Assembly (NCBI RefSeq): GCF_030123505.1
Contig: NZ_CP126115.1
Span: forward strand, 6,167,386 to 6,231,385
Reading direction: 5' to 3'
Length of the DNA: 64,000 bases
Origin: Neobacillus sp. YX16
GTDB lineage: Bacteria > Bacillota > Bacilli > Bacillales > Cytobacillaceae
Shown here: piece after piece, positions 8,884 through 17,537 of the stretch
How the letters are laid out: every line of letters begins with the position of its first letter
Numbering within the stretch: the first letter of the stretch is position 1
Translations under genes and position numbers: made by a program
Notes under the pieces: generated by a model
Told to the model about the DNA's origin: nothing
Seen by the model: the letters and a program-made list of their open reading frames with translations, nothing else
The model's database searches: none

Positions 8884-9291
8884 ATGAAGAAGTTCGGCTT
8901 ATTATTATTAATAATGGGGGCAATCCTATTTGGCTTAGCAGCTTGTGGAGGAGCAAAGGAAGAAGCAGCTCCTAAAGAAGAGGCAAAAACAGCAGATGCA
9001 TCAACAAGTGCCACAGATGCTGAGGAATTCACAATCACTGCAAAGAACTGGGAATTTGCTTCTGATAAAGAATTGACGATCAAAAAAGGGTCGAAGGTTA
9101 AAATTAATTTAGTAAACGAAGAGGGAATGCATACAATTAGCAATGAGGATTTAGGAATTGAACTCAAAGCTGACACTCCTTCTGTTTTTACTGCTGATAA
9201 AACAGGGGAATATGAATTAATTTGTTCTACTATTTGTGGTGCTACTGATGACCATGAAGCAATGAAAATCTCACTAAAAGTTATAGACTAA
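8884..9291 (+). CDS. Cupredoxin-domain lipoprotein (COX2-like copper site)
   Basis: This 135-residue lipoprotein has a signal with lipobox LAAC (Cys21), an acidic Ala/Glu-rich linker (22-48) and one cupredoxin domain (49-135). Candidate copper ligands are His83, Cys114, Cys118, His124 and Met127. They resemble the CuA site of cytochrome oxidase subunit II, but the Cys-to-His gap is two residues longer and the bridging glutamate is replaced by threonine. It lacks the membrane hairpin and oxidase partners of a true subunit II. It could shuttle electrons or deliver copper at the outer membrane face. A GGAAAAGGAG site precedes the ATG. Confidence 0.8.
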   Translation: MKKFGLLLLIMGAILFGLAACGGAKEEAAPKEEAKTADASTSATDAEEFTITAKNWEFASDKELTIKKGSKVKINLVNEEGMHTISNEDLGIELKADTPSVFTADKTGEYELICSTICGATDDHEAMKISLKVID

Positions 9292-9295
9292 TAGG

Positions 9296-9325
9296 AAAAA
9301 GTCCTGATTTTCAGGGCTTTTTTTG
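9296..9325 (+). terminator. Rho-independent terminator of the cupredoxin gene
   Basis: The stem AAAGTCCTGA pairs with TCAGGGCTTT around a TTT loop and is followed by a T run, five bases after the stop codon. Confidence 0.85.
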
Positions 9326-9377
9326 TTTTCCTACTAATCTATGCTAATAATTCACTACCTAAATTATCCAACAATAC

Positions 9378-9437
9378 TTTACAAGAAAAGAAGTTAATGA
9401 GTATAATCATTCTTAGAGTCTCAATTTTCTGTAGATA
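9378..9437 (+). promoter_or_regulatory. Promoter of the second oppA with CodY-like box
   Basis: TTTACA (9378-9383) is separated by 18 bp from a perfect TATAAT (9402-9407). At 9423-9437 AATTTTCTGTAGATA matches the CodY consensus in 12 of 15 positions. The layout repeats that of the other oppA promoter (TTTACA-18 bp-TATGAT, then a CodY-like box). Confidence 0.6.
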
Positions 9438-9475
9438 GATAATATTCAGAATTAACTACTTTAGGGGGAAAACGA

Positions 9476-11140
9476 ATGAAGGTCAAACATTGGTTATTGC
9501 TTTTAACATTTGGATTGATGCTTAGTGTACTAGCCGCATGTTCCGGAAATGAATCAAAGGAACCAGCAGGTACAGATGCGAAAGAGGAGGAAAAGGGAGA
9601 AAAGGTACTTAACTTTTTAAATCCTGAAGCCATTCCTTCAATGGACCCCTCTCTAGCAACAGATGAATCTTCTTTCATCTACTTAGCAGCAACAATGGAA
9701 GGTCTATACCGACTAGATGAAAAAACACAGGCTACACCAGGAATTGCAAAAGAACATAAAGTAAGTGTCGATGGTCTGACTTGGACCTTTACACTACGAG
9801 AGGATGCAAAATGGTCAAATGGTGACCCGGTAACAGCGCATGATTTCGTGTATTCATGGCAGCGTGCCGTTGATCCTGCGACACAATCTGAATACGGACC
9901 GTACATGATTAGTGGCGTTATTAAAAATGCTACTGCAATTACCAAAGGTGAAATGGCAGTGGATCAACTTGGCGTTAAAGCTGAAGGTGATTACACGCTT
10001 GTTGTTGAATTAGAAAATCCAACACCATACTTTGAAACACTAACAACCTTCGGAACATTCTTACCAATGAACAAAAAGTTTGTAGAAGAAAAAGGCGATA
10101 AATTTGCAACAAGTTCTGAAAACCTCTTAGCCAACGGACCATACGTTATGTCCAATTGGTCAAGCACAAGCGATTCATGGGAACTTGTGAAGAACGAAGA
10201 TTATTGGGATGCAAAAACAGTGAAAATGGATAAATTAACGTTCAAAGTCGTTAAAGATCCACAAACTGCTCTAAATCTATATGAAGAAGGAACCGTTGAT
10301 CGTATGGATTTAACATCCGATTTAGTAGACCAATATTCTACTAGTGAGGACTATGCGGTTGCAGCAGATACATTCGTTTACTTCTTAAAGTTTAATCAAA
10401 CTAAATCAGAAGCATTAGCAAATAAAAATATCCGTGCTGCACTTAGCCGTGCATTTGACAAAGATGCATTAGTAGGAGAGATCTTAAACAATGGATCCAT
10501 CGCAGCGAATGGATTGGTTCCAAGAGACTTCACGCCAATGCCAGGTTCAGGAGAGGATTTCCGTAAAGTAAGCGGTGACCTTGTGACATATGACCTTGCG
10601 GAAGCGAAGGAATTCTGGGCAAAAGGATTGGCAGAGTTAGGAACTGATACAGTTGAACTTGAGTTCTTAGCAGATGATGACCAGACAACAAAGAACCTTG
10701 TTCAATACGTTGCTAACCAGCTTTCAACGAATTTAGAAGGATTAAAGGTTACGATCAAACAAGTACCGAAAAAGCAGCGTCTCGCTTTAGACACAGCGAT
10801 GGATTACCAGCTTCAGCTATCTCGTTGGGGCCCTGACTTCCTTGATCCATATACTTTCATGAACCTATGGACGACAGACAGTGGAAACAACTGGACAGGT
10901 TATTCCAACCCAACATATGACAAGCTAGTAAAAGATACCGCTTCAACACTTGCGACTGACCAAGAAGCACGTTATAAAAACTTCTTAGAAGCTGAAAAAG
11001 TGCTATTTGAAGATGCAGCCATTGCTCCTGTTTACCAGGCTTCTCGTGCACAATTGATTTCACCAAAAGTTCAAGGTGTATTTGTGAACCCATTCGGTGC
11101 AACATACGAATATAAATGGGCTGACGTAGGCGAAGAGTAA
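9476..11140 (+). CDS. Oligopeptide-binding lipoprotein, OppA paralogue
   Basis: This 554-residue solute-binding lipoprotein has lipobox LAAC (Cys22) and a full SBP_bac_5 domain. It is colinear with OppA at 4747-6414 along its whole length and shares many identical blocks, such as TWTFTLREDAKWSNG, SEYGPYM and ISPKVQGVF. It has no permease genes of its own, so it most likely feeds the nearby OppBCDF complex, perhaps with another peptide preference. An AGGGGGAA site lies before the ATG. It is probably a duplication of oppA, now transcribed on the opposite strand. Confidence 0.92.
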   Translation: MKVKHWLLLLTFGLMLSVLAACSGNESKEPAGTDAKEEEKGEKVLNFLNPEAIPSMDPSLATDESSFIYLAATMEGLYRLDEKTQATPGIAKEHKVSVDGLTWTFTLREDAKWSNGDPVTAHDFVYSWQRAVDPATQSEYGPYMISGVIKNATAITKGEMAVDQLGVKAEGDYTLVVELENPTPYFETLTTFGTFLPMNKKFVEEKGDKFATSSENLLANGPYVMSNWSSTSDSWELVKNEDYWDAKTVKMDKLTFKVVKDPQTALNLYEEGTVDRMDLTSDLVDQYSTSEDYAVAADTFVYFLKFNQTKSEALANKNIRAALSRAFDKDALVGEILNNGSIAANGLVPRDFTPMPGSGEDFRKVSGDLVTYDLAEAKEFWAKGLAELGTDTVELEFLADDDQTTKNLVQYVANQLSTNLEGLKVTIKQVPKKQRLALDTAMDYQLQLSRWGPDFLDPYTFMNLWTTDSGNNWTGYSNPTYDKLVKDTASTLATDQEARYKNFLEAEKVLFEDAAIAPVYQASRAQLISPKVQGVFVNPFGATYEYKWADVGEE

Positions 11141-11153
11141 AATATTTATAGTA

Positions 11154-11188
11154 AAAGGGAGAAATGCCAATTTGGTATTTCTCCCTTT
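11154..11188. terminator. Bidirectional terminator between the second oppA and the ABC exporter
   Basis: A 15-bp stem (11154-11168 with 11174-11188, one wobble) with a 5-base loop starts with AAA and ends with TTT, just after the oppA-like stop codon and just beyond the stop codon of the converging exporter gene. Confidence 0.85.
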
Positions 11189-11190
11189 CT

Positions 11191-13011
11191 TTATTGATGA
11201 ATGAACTGACTATCATACATATTGAAGTAAAATCCCTTTTTCTGTAAAAGCTCTTGATGTGTTCCTGATTCAATGATTTCTCCTTGATGTATGACTAAAA
11301 TACGATCAGCATTTTCGATGGTCTTTAGGCGGTGAGCAATGATAAAACTGGTTCGCCCTTTCGTTAACTGATTGATTCCCTTTTGAATTTCGATTTCGGT
11401 TGTTGTATCAATACTTGAGGTCGCTTCATCTAGAATCAATACGTCTGAATCGGCCAAAATCGCCCTGGCGATAGCTAGTAATTGACGCTGCCCCTGACTT
11501 AAATTATATCCACCAGACGTAATAGGGGTATGATAGCCTTCAGGCAAATGTTTAATGTATTGATGTGCAGATGCCATTTTTGCTGCCGCTATGACTTCCT
11601 CATCTGTTGCCTCTAAACGGCCATATCGAATATTTTCCATAATACTTCCTGAAAACAAGAATGTATCTTGAAGCACAACTCCGACTTTTTTCCGCAGCCC
11701 GCTTATTTGATAATCACGAATATCCCGGCCATCCAGTTTAATCACACCAGAGGTCACATCATAAAACCTCATCAATAAATTAATAATCGTTGTCTTCCCT
11801 GATCCTGTTGGACCAACAAGAGCAATCTTTTCACCCGATTTGACACGAAAATCAATATTTTTCAAAATAGGCACTTCTTGCTCATAACCAAAATGGACAT
11901 GGGAAAACTCAACCTCGCCTTTAAATGAATCTACAATGATTGCATTCTCCTTATCTACTAAATCCGGCGTCTCATCCATGATTTCAAATACACGCTCCGC
12001 ACCAGCTATTGCCGATTGGAACATATTTAATAAATTAGAAAGCTGTGCAATCGGCCTAAAGAATTGACGAGAGTAGGTTACAAAGGCCGCAATAATTCCA
12101 ACAGAAGCCAATTCCTGAACTGTCATGAGAGCTCCAATCGCAATAATCAAACAAAGTCCTAAATTATTAATAAAATTATTAACAGGTCCGAGATATCCAG
12201 ATACCGTATCCGCATCCATAGCGGATTGACGCAGACGTTCATTCACTGCTGAAAATTGCTGATTCATTTTTCCTTCTTTTCCAAATAGCGTTATCACTTC
12301 GTTACCCGAGATTGTTTCTTCAATAAATCCGTTTAATTCACCCAAATCTCGCTGCCTTTTAATAAAATGACTGCTGCTGTAGGTAATCAACTTTTTAGTG
12401 GTAAAAATGATTAATGGAATAATTAAAAGTGCCACAATGGCCAGCACCCAATTAAGGGAAAACATTGCAATCGCCACACCTATAAGCATCAATATCGATG
12501 AGAAGATTTGTATGATACTTTGACTTAGGGCACTATTCAAACTATCTATATCATTCGTGACCCTGCTCATTAAATCGCCATGTGTTCGTTTATCGAAAAA
12601 TCGTAAAGATAAGGTTTGAAACTTATTAAATAAATCCTGCCGCAAATTCCGTATCGTTTGTATCGATACCCGAACCATCATAAAAGATTGCAGCCAAGTA
12701 AACAATGCAGTCGCGCTATAGACTGCTGTAAGGAAAACCAAAAATCTTAGCGTTCCGGCAATATCCTTTGGAATAATATATTTATCAATAATAACCCCAA
12801 TCATATATGGGCCCAAAAGACCCAATAAAGTTGAGACAATGACAAATATAATTGATGCTATTAGCGCTGTTTTTTGCTTCTCCATATACAGCCAAATCCG
12901 TTTTATCGTTCCCTTCCAATCCTTTGCCTTTACAACCGGTCCGCTTAACCCTCTCGGACCACGGACTTTATTCATAAAATTGGGATTGTGTTGTGAAGCT
13001 GATTTACTCAT
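11191..13011 (-). CDS. Heterodimeric ABC exporter, subunit with canonical ATPase site (YfiC-like)
   Basis: This 606-residue half-transporter has an N-terminal six-helix exporter domain (about 45-330) and a C-terminal ATPase domain (about 365-600). The ATPase shows Walker A (GPTGSGKTT), signature LSQGQRQ, Walker B with the catalytic glutamate (LILDEATSSID) and the H-loop (IAHRL). Its start overlaps the end of the partner gene by 4 bp. Paired half-transporters of 579 and 606 residues resemble B. subtilis YfiB/YfiC, and I recall other multidrug heterodimers (BmrCD, LmrCD) with a similar design. The substrate is unknown, with a drug or a peptide most likely. Confidence 0.88.
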   Translation of the reverse strand: MSKSASQHNPNFMNKVRGPRGLSGPVVKAKDWKGTIKRIWLYMEKQKTALIASIIFVIVSTLLGLLGPYMIGVIIDKYIIPKDIAGTLRFLVFLTAVYSATALFTWLQSFMMVRVSIQTIRNLRQDLFNKFQTLSLRFFDKRTHGDLMSRVTNDIDSLNSALSQSIIQIFSSILMLIGVAIAMFSLNWVLAIVALLIIPLIIFTTKKLITYSSSHFIKRQRDLGELNGFIEETISGNEVITLFGKEGKMNQQFSAVNERLRQSAMDADTVSGYLGPVNNFINNLGLCLIIAIGALMTVQELASVGIIAAFVTYSRQFFRPIAQLSNLLNMFQSAIAGAERVFEIMDETPDLVDKENAIIVDSFKGEVEFSHVHFGYEQEVPILKNIDFRVKSGEKIALVGPTGSGKTTIINLLMRFYDVTSGVIKLDGRDIRDYQISGLRKKVGVVLQDTFLFSGSIMENIRYGRLEATDEEVIAAAKMASAHQYIKHLPEGYHTPITSGGYNLSQGQRQLLAIARAILADSDVLILDEATSSIDTTTEIEIQKGINQLTKGRTSFIIAHRLKTIENADRILVIHQGEIIESGTHQELLQKKGFYFNMYDSQFIHQ

Positions 13012-14747
13012 CCATATTCAACCTCCAATCCACTCTGTGAAGTATATATATCACAATAAACTTTACTATTTTTCAGTAATTCATCGTGTGTACCTTGGGC
13101 TTCAATTTCCCCATCCTTCATCACAAGGATTTGGTCCGCATCCTTAATGGAGGAAATCTTTGATGAAATAATAAACACCGTCGTATGGGAATTAGCTTGT
13201 TTTAATACCTGTTGTATCGCTGCCTCTGATAAAGCATCAATGGCAGAAGTAGAATCATCGAGAATCAGAATACTGCCATCGCGAATAAAGGCACGCGCCA
13301 TCGCTAATCGCTGTCTTTGACCTCCTGACAGATTTGTTGCTCCTTGCATAAGTGAATGTTCAAATTTATCATCAAACCTATCGATAAATTCACTGGCAAC
13401 CGCTGATTGGGCCGCTTGATTTAAGTCAGTAATGGTTGCTTCTTCTTTTCCAAATCGTAAATTGTCCTCAATGGTGCCTGAAAATAAAGTCGCCTTTTGT
13501 GGAACAAACCCGATTTCTGTACGGAGTTTTTCCAGCGAAAAATCCTTGATGTTTACCCCATCAATAAGAATAGCTCCAGAATCAGGATCATATAGACGCG
13601 GAATCAGTTTAACTAGGGTTGATTTCCCGCTTCCCGTTGAACCAATAATCCCAATGGTTTGACCAGCACTTGCTTTAAATGAAATGTTTTGAAGGACATA
13701 TTTCCCATTTTTACTATAGCTGAAGTTCACATTCCTAAATTCAACTTCTCCACTTAGTTTAGAGACCGAAACCGGTTGATTAGGTTCCTTAATATCAATT
13801 TCTGTTTCAAGAACCTGATTAATTCGCTCAGCGGAGGAAAAAGAACGGGCAATCTGCATTAACACATGACTGCTGCTCATTAATCCATTTATCATAATGT
13901 TTAAGTAGTTAATAAAGGCTAAAATAACCCCAACCTGGAGGGTACCTTCATTTACCTTTATTACCCCCATCCAGAGTCCAGCAATGATTCCTAGATTAAC
14001 AATGAACATCATAATCGGCATCATGGTTAAAATAAGCTGTTCAGCGGTCATATTACGTTTCATTAATAAATCATTGACACTTTTAAAATGGTACTTTTCA
14101 TAATCTTGGCGGTCAAATGCCTTGATTACTCGAATACCCGCTAACATTTCTTGAAGCTTTGTGTTCACCTGATCCATGGCTTTTTGCACGTTCAAGAAAA
14201 GCTTCCCTGACTTTACTGAAAAGAAATAGATACAAGCCATCAGAATAGGTATGGATACAAGCAGCACTGGAAATAGTTCTCGGGCAGTAATCCAAACGAT
14301 GATAACAGATCCGATAAACAACAAAGGTCCCCGTATAAACATACGTAATGTCATTATAACTGCCTGTTTTAGTGTCTCCACATCACTTGTCGCTATGGTA
14401 ATTAGTTTGCCAGTACCGAATGAATCTGTATTTTGATTTGAAAAATTTCCTATTTTTTTAAACACATCACGGCGAATATCAGTAGCAAAATGGACAGCGG
14501 ATTTTGCAGCATAAATAGAACTCCCCGCCCCGCCAATTAGACCGATAAACGCACTAAGCAGCATTAGAAGACCAAGTTTTATAACATACGCATTATCTTG
14601 ATTGGCAATGCCTGTATCAATCATCTTCTGCATAATTGTTGGCTGCAGCAGATCCATCAGCACTTCTATACACATTAGAAGTGGTCCTAAAATGGCAAAA
14701 AACTTGTATGGTCCAATATAGTGTAGTAATTTTTTCATGGCTTTCAT
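13008..14747 (-). CDS. Heterodimeric ABC exporter, subunit with degenerate ATPase site (YfiB-like)
   Basis: This 579-residue half-transporter has six membrane helices (about 15-320) and an ATPase domain (about 340-570). It has Walker A (GSTGSGKST) and signature LSGGQRQR, but Walker B reads LILDDSTSAID. The residue after the magnesium-binding aspartate, normally the catalytic glutamate, is aspartate, and the H-loop histidine is replaced by serine (IISSKI). Such a subunit forms one non-hydrolytic site when paired with its partner. The gene lies 11 bp after the PadR regulator and overlaps the partner gene, so all three form one operon. Confidence 0.88.
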   Translation of the reverse strand: MKAMKKLLHYIGPYKFFAILGPLLMCIEVLMDLLQPTIMQKMIDTGIANQDNAYVIKLGLLMLLSAFIGLIGGAGSSIYAAKSAVHFATDIRRDVFKKIGNFSNQNTDSFGTGKLITIATSDVETLKQAVIMTLRMFIRGPLLFIGSVIIVWITARELFPVLLVSIPILMACIYFFSVKSGKLFLNVQKAMDQVNTKLQEMLAGIRVIKAFDRQDYEKYHFKSVNDLLMKRNMTAEQLILTMMPIMMFIVNLGIIAGLWMGVIKVNEGTLQVGVILAFINYLNIMINGLMSSSHVLMQIARSFSSAERINQVLETEIDIKEPNQPVSVSKLSGEVEFRNVNFSYSKNGKYVLQNISFKASAGQTIGIIGSTGSGKSTLVKLIPRLYDPDSGAILIDGVNIKDFSLEKLRTEIGFVPQKATLFSGTIEDNLRFGKEEATITDLNQAAQSAVASEFIDRFDDKFEHSLMQGATNLSGGQRQRLAMARAFIRDGSILILDDSTSAIDALSEAAIQQVLKQANSHTTVFIISSKISSIKDADQILVMKDGEIEAQGTHDELLKNSKVYCDIYTSQSGLEVEYG

Positions 14748-14758
14748 GAAATTTCCCC

Positions 14759-15217
14759 TTACTTCGTGCTTTTCTTTTTCAAACGATCGGTCATTTCATC
14801 GATAAAGGCGATTAATTCAAATACACTTTCTGGATTCCCTCGTGCTTGTTTCATCGCTTTTCGAAATTCTGCTTCCCACCGATCCATTGCCGCCCTTAAT
14901 TGAACAGACTCCTCTGACTTCCTCCACATCATTCTCTCTTTCCACTCAATCCAAAAATCGCCTTCCACACGTTTTTCCTCTAATCGTTTTTTGCCATTCT
15001 CATTGATCGAATAGGTCTTTTTATCCGATTCAGTATCTAGTTCAATTAAATTTTGATCTACTAATTCTTGAAGTGCAGGATATACCGTTCCAGCACTGGC
15101 TGAATAAGCACCATTTGACCGTTCTCCCAGCCCCTTCATGATTTGATACCCATGCATGGATTCTTCATTTAACAAATGCAGAATAGCTACTTGAACAAAT
15201 CCTCTCCGTCTTTTCAT
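14759..15217 (-). CDS. PadR family transcriptional regulator
   Basis: This 152-residue regulator has the PadR winged helix at the N terminus (VQVAILHLLNEESMHGYQIMKGLGERS, then AGTVYPALQELVDQNLIE, the recognition helix and wing). A charged C-terminal helical region (DFWIEWKERMM onward) is suited to dimerisation. PadR proteins beside ABC exporters usually repress them and are relieved by the exported compound. It is the first gene of the operon, and an AT-rich palindrome lies 18 bp upstream of its start codon, consistent with self-repression. Confidence 0.88.
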   Translation of the reverse strand: MKRRRGFVQVAILHLLNEESMHGYQIMKGLGERSNGAYSASAGTVYPALQELVDQNLIELDTESDKKTYSINENGKKRLEEKRVEGDFWIEWKERMMWRKSEESVQLRAAMDRWEAEFRKAMKQARGNPESVFELIAFIDEMTDRLKKKSTK

Positions 15218-15234
15218 TTTATTCCTCCTTAATT

Positions 15235-15257
15235 ATATCGATAATATTAATCGATAT
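15235..15257. promoter_or_regulatory. Probable PadR operator
   Basis: Two perfect 8-bp arms, ATATCGAT and ATCGATAT, flank a 7-base AT spacer just upstream of the PadR gene. PadR proteins bind ATAT-rich inverted repeats. A second weaker ATCGAT lies about 25 bp further upstream (15280-15285). Confidence 0.6.
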
Positions 15258-15296
15258 ATCGTTTAAAATCATCGTAATAAATCGATAAAAATATAC

Positions 15297-15327
15297 AAAA
15301 AAGGATTTGCCCTGTTTGAGCAAATCC
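15297..15327 (-). terminator. Terminator of the ger operon
   Basis: An 8-bp stem (GGATTTGC with GCAAATCC, 9-base loop) is followed on the minus strand by TTTTTT. It separates the ger operon from the downstream padR-exporter operon. Confidence 0.85.
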
Positions 15328-15345
15328 CAAAATTTCAATTAAATT

Positions 15346-16446
15346 CTAAAAGACATTCCCTGTTCTTATGATGTTTACCTTTACATTCGGTTCAAATTGA
15401 ACGTTTTTATATTCCTCTCCCCAATTGATTTTCTTCCATAATTCAGGGTGAAAACTTGAAATTCGTCTTCCAATTCCCAACGCATCACAATTGGCTTCTA
15501 ATAAAGTGTTGGTTACTTCCTTTGCTTGTTTCGTTAATTCATCAGAAATTTCTTTATTTAATTTTTTGATATCTAGTCCTTTTCTAAAATCTTGAGGATA
15601 GCTTACTACGTCAATATTCATTTTGACATTAATTTTGCATGTTATTTTATTATCCTGATTCACAAGGACCTCTAAATTTCGACTCAAGTCTTTAGTTGTA
15701 AAAGAAATGGCATTTTTTTCGGGGCCCAATAATAAAGCCAATCTGTTCATCTTGCTTAATTGATCCATTAATGACAATAGTATACTGCTTTTTTCTTTTG
15801 ATAATGTTAAACCTGTATATTTATCATCGTCTACTAGAGCCACTCCAGCTACTTCAACTTTATTAGACTCTACTATTTCCAGGTAAGGTAAAATTATATC
15901 TTCACCATAATCTAACATTTTTTTCCAAACTGTAAATGTTGTTTCTTTCGGTATGACCGTATCCACTTCTGCTCCATTTAGTAATCGCAAGATTTCAAAT
16001 GCGATTGGGCTTTTTTCTTTTTCCAAAGAAAGAATATCTTTCGCTTTTCCTTTAGTTATGACAATTTTGGAAGACAAATATGAACCCATATTTCGATAAA
16101 AGACCTCAATGATAGGGTGAATCCCTTTTTTAGCTAGATCTTCACCTATTATTACCACAAACGCTTTACTAGCATCTATTTCACCCCCAATTTTACTGTC
16201 TACATCTAATGCTAAACCAGAAGTTGTTGGTCTTACAGCAGATACTAGTTCATCGTATATATCAAATTGCCCTCCTCCTTTACTTTGAATGTTTAATGCT
16301 CTAACTGATGCATCAATTTTTCCCTCTTCAGTAATATCAAAACTAATTCCGTTCACAAGCGTTCGATTCACTAGATAATGCTGGTCCCAACAGCCAGTCA
16401 ACATGATAGGGATAATGCATGTGATAATAAGGAGTATTTTTCTCAA
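15346..16446 (-). CDS. Spore germination receptor lipoprotein, Ger(x)C family
   Basis: This 366-residue protein is the C subunit of a nutrient germinant receptor in the spore inner membrane. It has a lipoprotein signal (lipobox LTGC, Cys19) followed by the family hallmark GCWDQH, then N-terminal and C-terminal Ger(x)C domains. The C-terminal part includes EANCDALGIG and the tail NVKVNIIRTG. Its start overlaps the B subunit gene by 4 bp. The A-B-C order is typical. The germinant cannot be deduced. Confidence 0.93.
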   Translation of the reverse strand: MRKILLIITCIIPIMLTGCWDQHYLVNRTLVNGISFDITEEGKIDASVRALNIQSKGGGQFDIYDELVSAVRPTTSGLALDVDSKIGGEIDASKAFVVIIGEDLAKKGIHPIIEVFYRNMGSYLSSKIVITKGKAKDILSLEKEKSPIAFEILRLLNGAEVDTVIPKETTFTVWKKMLDYGEDIILPYLEIVESNKVEVAGVALVDDDKYTGLTLSKEKSSILLSLMDQLSKMNRLALLLGPEKNAISFTTKDLSRNLEVLVNQDNKITCKINVKMNIDVVSYPQDFRKGLDIKKLNKEISDELTKQAKEVTNTLLEANCDALGIGRRISSFHPELWKKINWGEEYKNVQFEPNVKVNIIRTGNVF

Positions 16447-17537
16447 GCGGATTCACTACTTTCATGCTTTTTAAATAGGAACGAAAGGATTAAAAGCAAA
16501 GTTGGGATGATAAAAACAACCGCATAACTTAAATACGTCACATATTTGTTAAATAGAGTAGTGGTAGCGTCATTATGTGGAATTAATGTAATCAAAAAAA
16601 TAATGAATCCATTCATTAAGACTACCCTTGGGTAATTCTTCTTCTTTACATTCATACTCTTACTAGCAAAAAATAAATAGGCAATAATGGAAGTGACCAT
16701 CGGGACAATCCATATCGACAGGAAAATGAGATCCACCCGATCGACCATCTTGTAAGTTATTCCTCTAAGTAAATTTAAAATCGGTTCTCTCATTTGTGCC
16801 AACTGATCTGTACTAAAACTGATTAGAGAAAGGAAGATAAAGTAAGTGTAAAAAATGACGATAAGAATGTTGGATATCGATACCGTCTTTAATACTCCTT
16901 TTTTATTATCAATAATGAAGGGGAACGTAAACAGTAACCCTTCAAATCCCAACATCGCAAGAAGAGAATTGTTAGTACCCAATAAAATATTTTTAATTCC
17001 AGAACTTCCAATTGGAAGAATATATTGAAACTCTTTAGGAGTAAACCAGCTTAATAAAGAAGTAAACATTAATAATAGGATTAAGGAAGTTGCTAGGACA
17101 AAGAATCTTGCAATGATTCTTAAATCACTAACCGCTAAATAAATACAAGCGGTAAGGATGAGTATGGATATGATCCAATTAGGTGTTAAAGGCAATAACC
17201 ATAAATTAATGATTTTAATAAATAAAATGGTGACTAAGCCTCCGACAAGGATGAAATTCATATAGATAACAAGATTAATCAATTTCCCTAGAAAACGACC
17301 AAGTATCTTTTGAGTGATTTCGGTATAAATAAGATTGGGAAATCGTTTTAGTAACTGCCAGTAGATGACGAGCATAACTTGAACAGCTACCCCTGCAAAG
17401 AGGGGAGAAATCCAACCATCTCCTTTAGCCGTCTTCTGCACGACATTCGGCAATGATAAAAGTCCTACGCCAATTTGACTTTGAAGCATGATAAAAAACA
17501 GCTGAAATTTTGTAATCGAAAGATTTTTATCTGTCAT
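16443..17537 (-). CDS. Spore germination receptor permease, GerAB/GerBB family
   Basis: This is the B subunit of the germinant receptor, an APC-superfamily membrane protein with about ten transmembrane helices. The opening TKFQLFFIMLQSQIGVGLLSLP is the family signature. I start it at 17537 (364 residues), where the ATG overlaps the gerA stop codon in an ATGA arrangement. The alternative GTG at 17549 would sit on top of the ribosome-binding site. B subunits are thought to contribute the germinant-binding pocket. Confidence 0.92.
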   Translation of the reverse strand: MTDKNLSITKFQLFFIMLQSQIGVGLLSLPNVVQKTAKGDGWISPLFAGVAVQVMLVIYWQLLKRFPNLIYTEITQKILGRFLGKLINLVIYMNFILVGGLVTILFIKIINLWLLPLTPNWIISILILTACIYLAVSDLRIIARFFVLATSLILLLMFTSLLSWFTPKEFQYILPIGSSGIKNILLGTNNSLLAMLGFEGLLFTFPFIIDNKKGVLKTVSISNILIVIFYTYFIFLSLISFSTDQLAQMREPILNLLRGITYKMVDRVDLIFLSIWIVPMVTSIIAYLFFASKSMNVKKKNYPRVVLMNGFIIFLITLIPHNDATTTLFNKYVTYLSYAVVFIIPTLLLILSFLFKKHESSESA

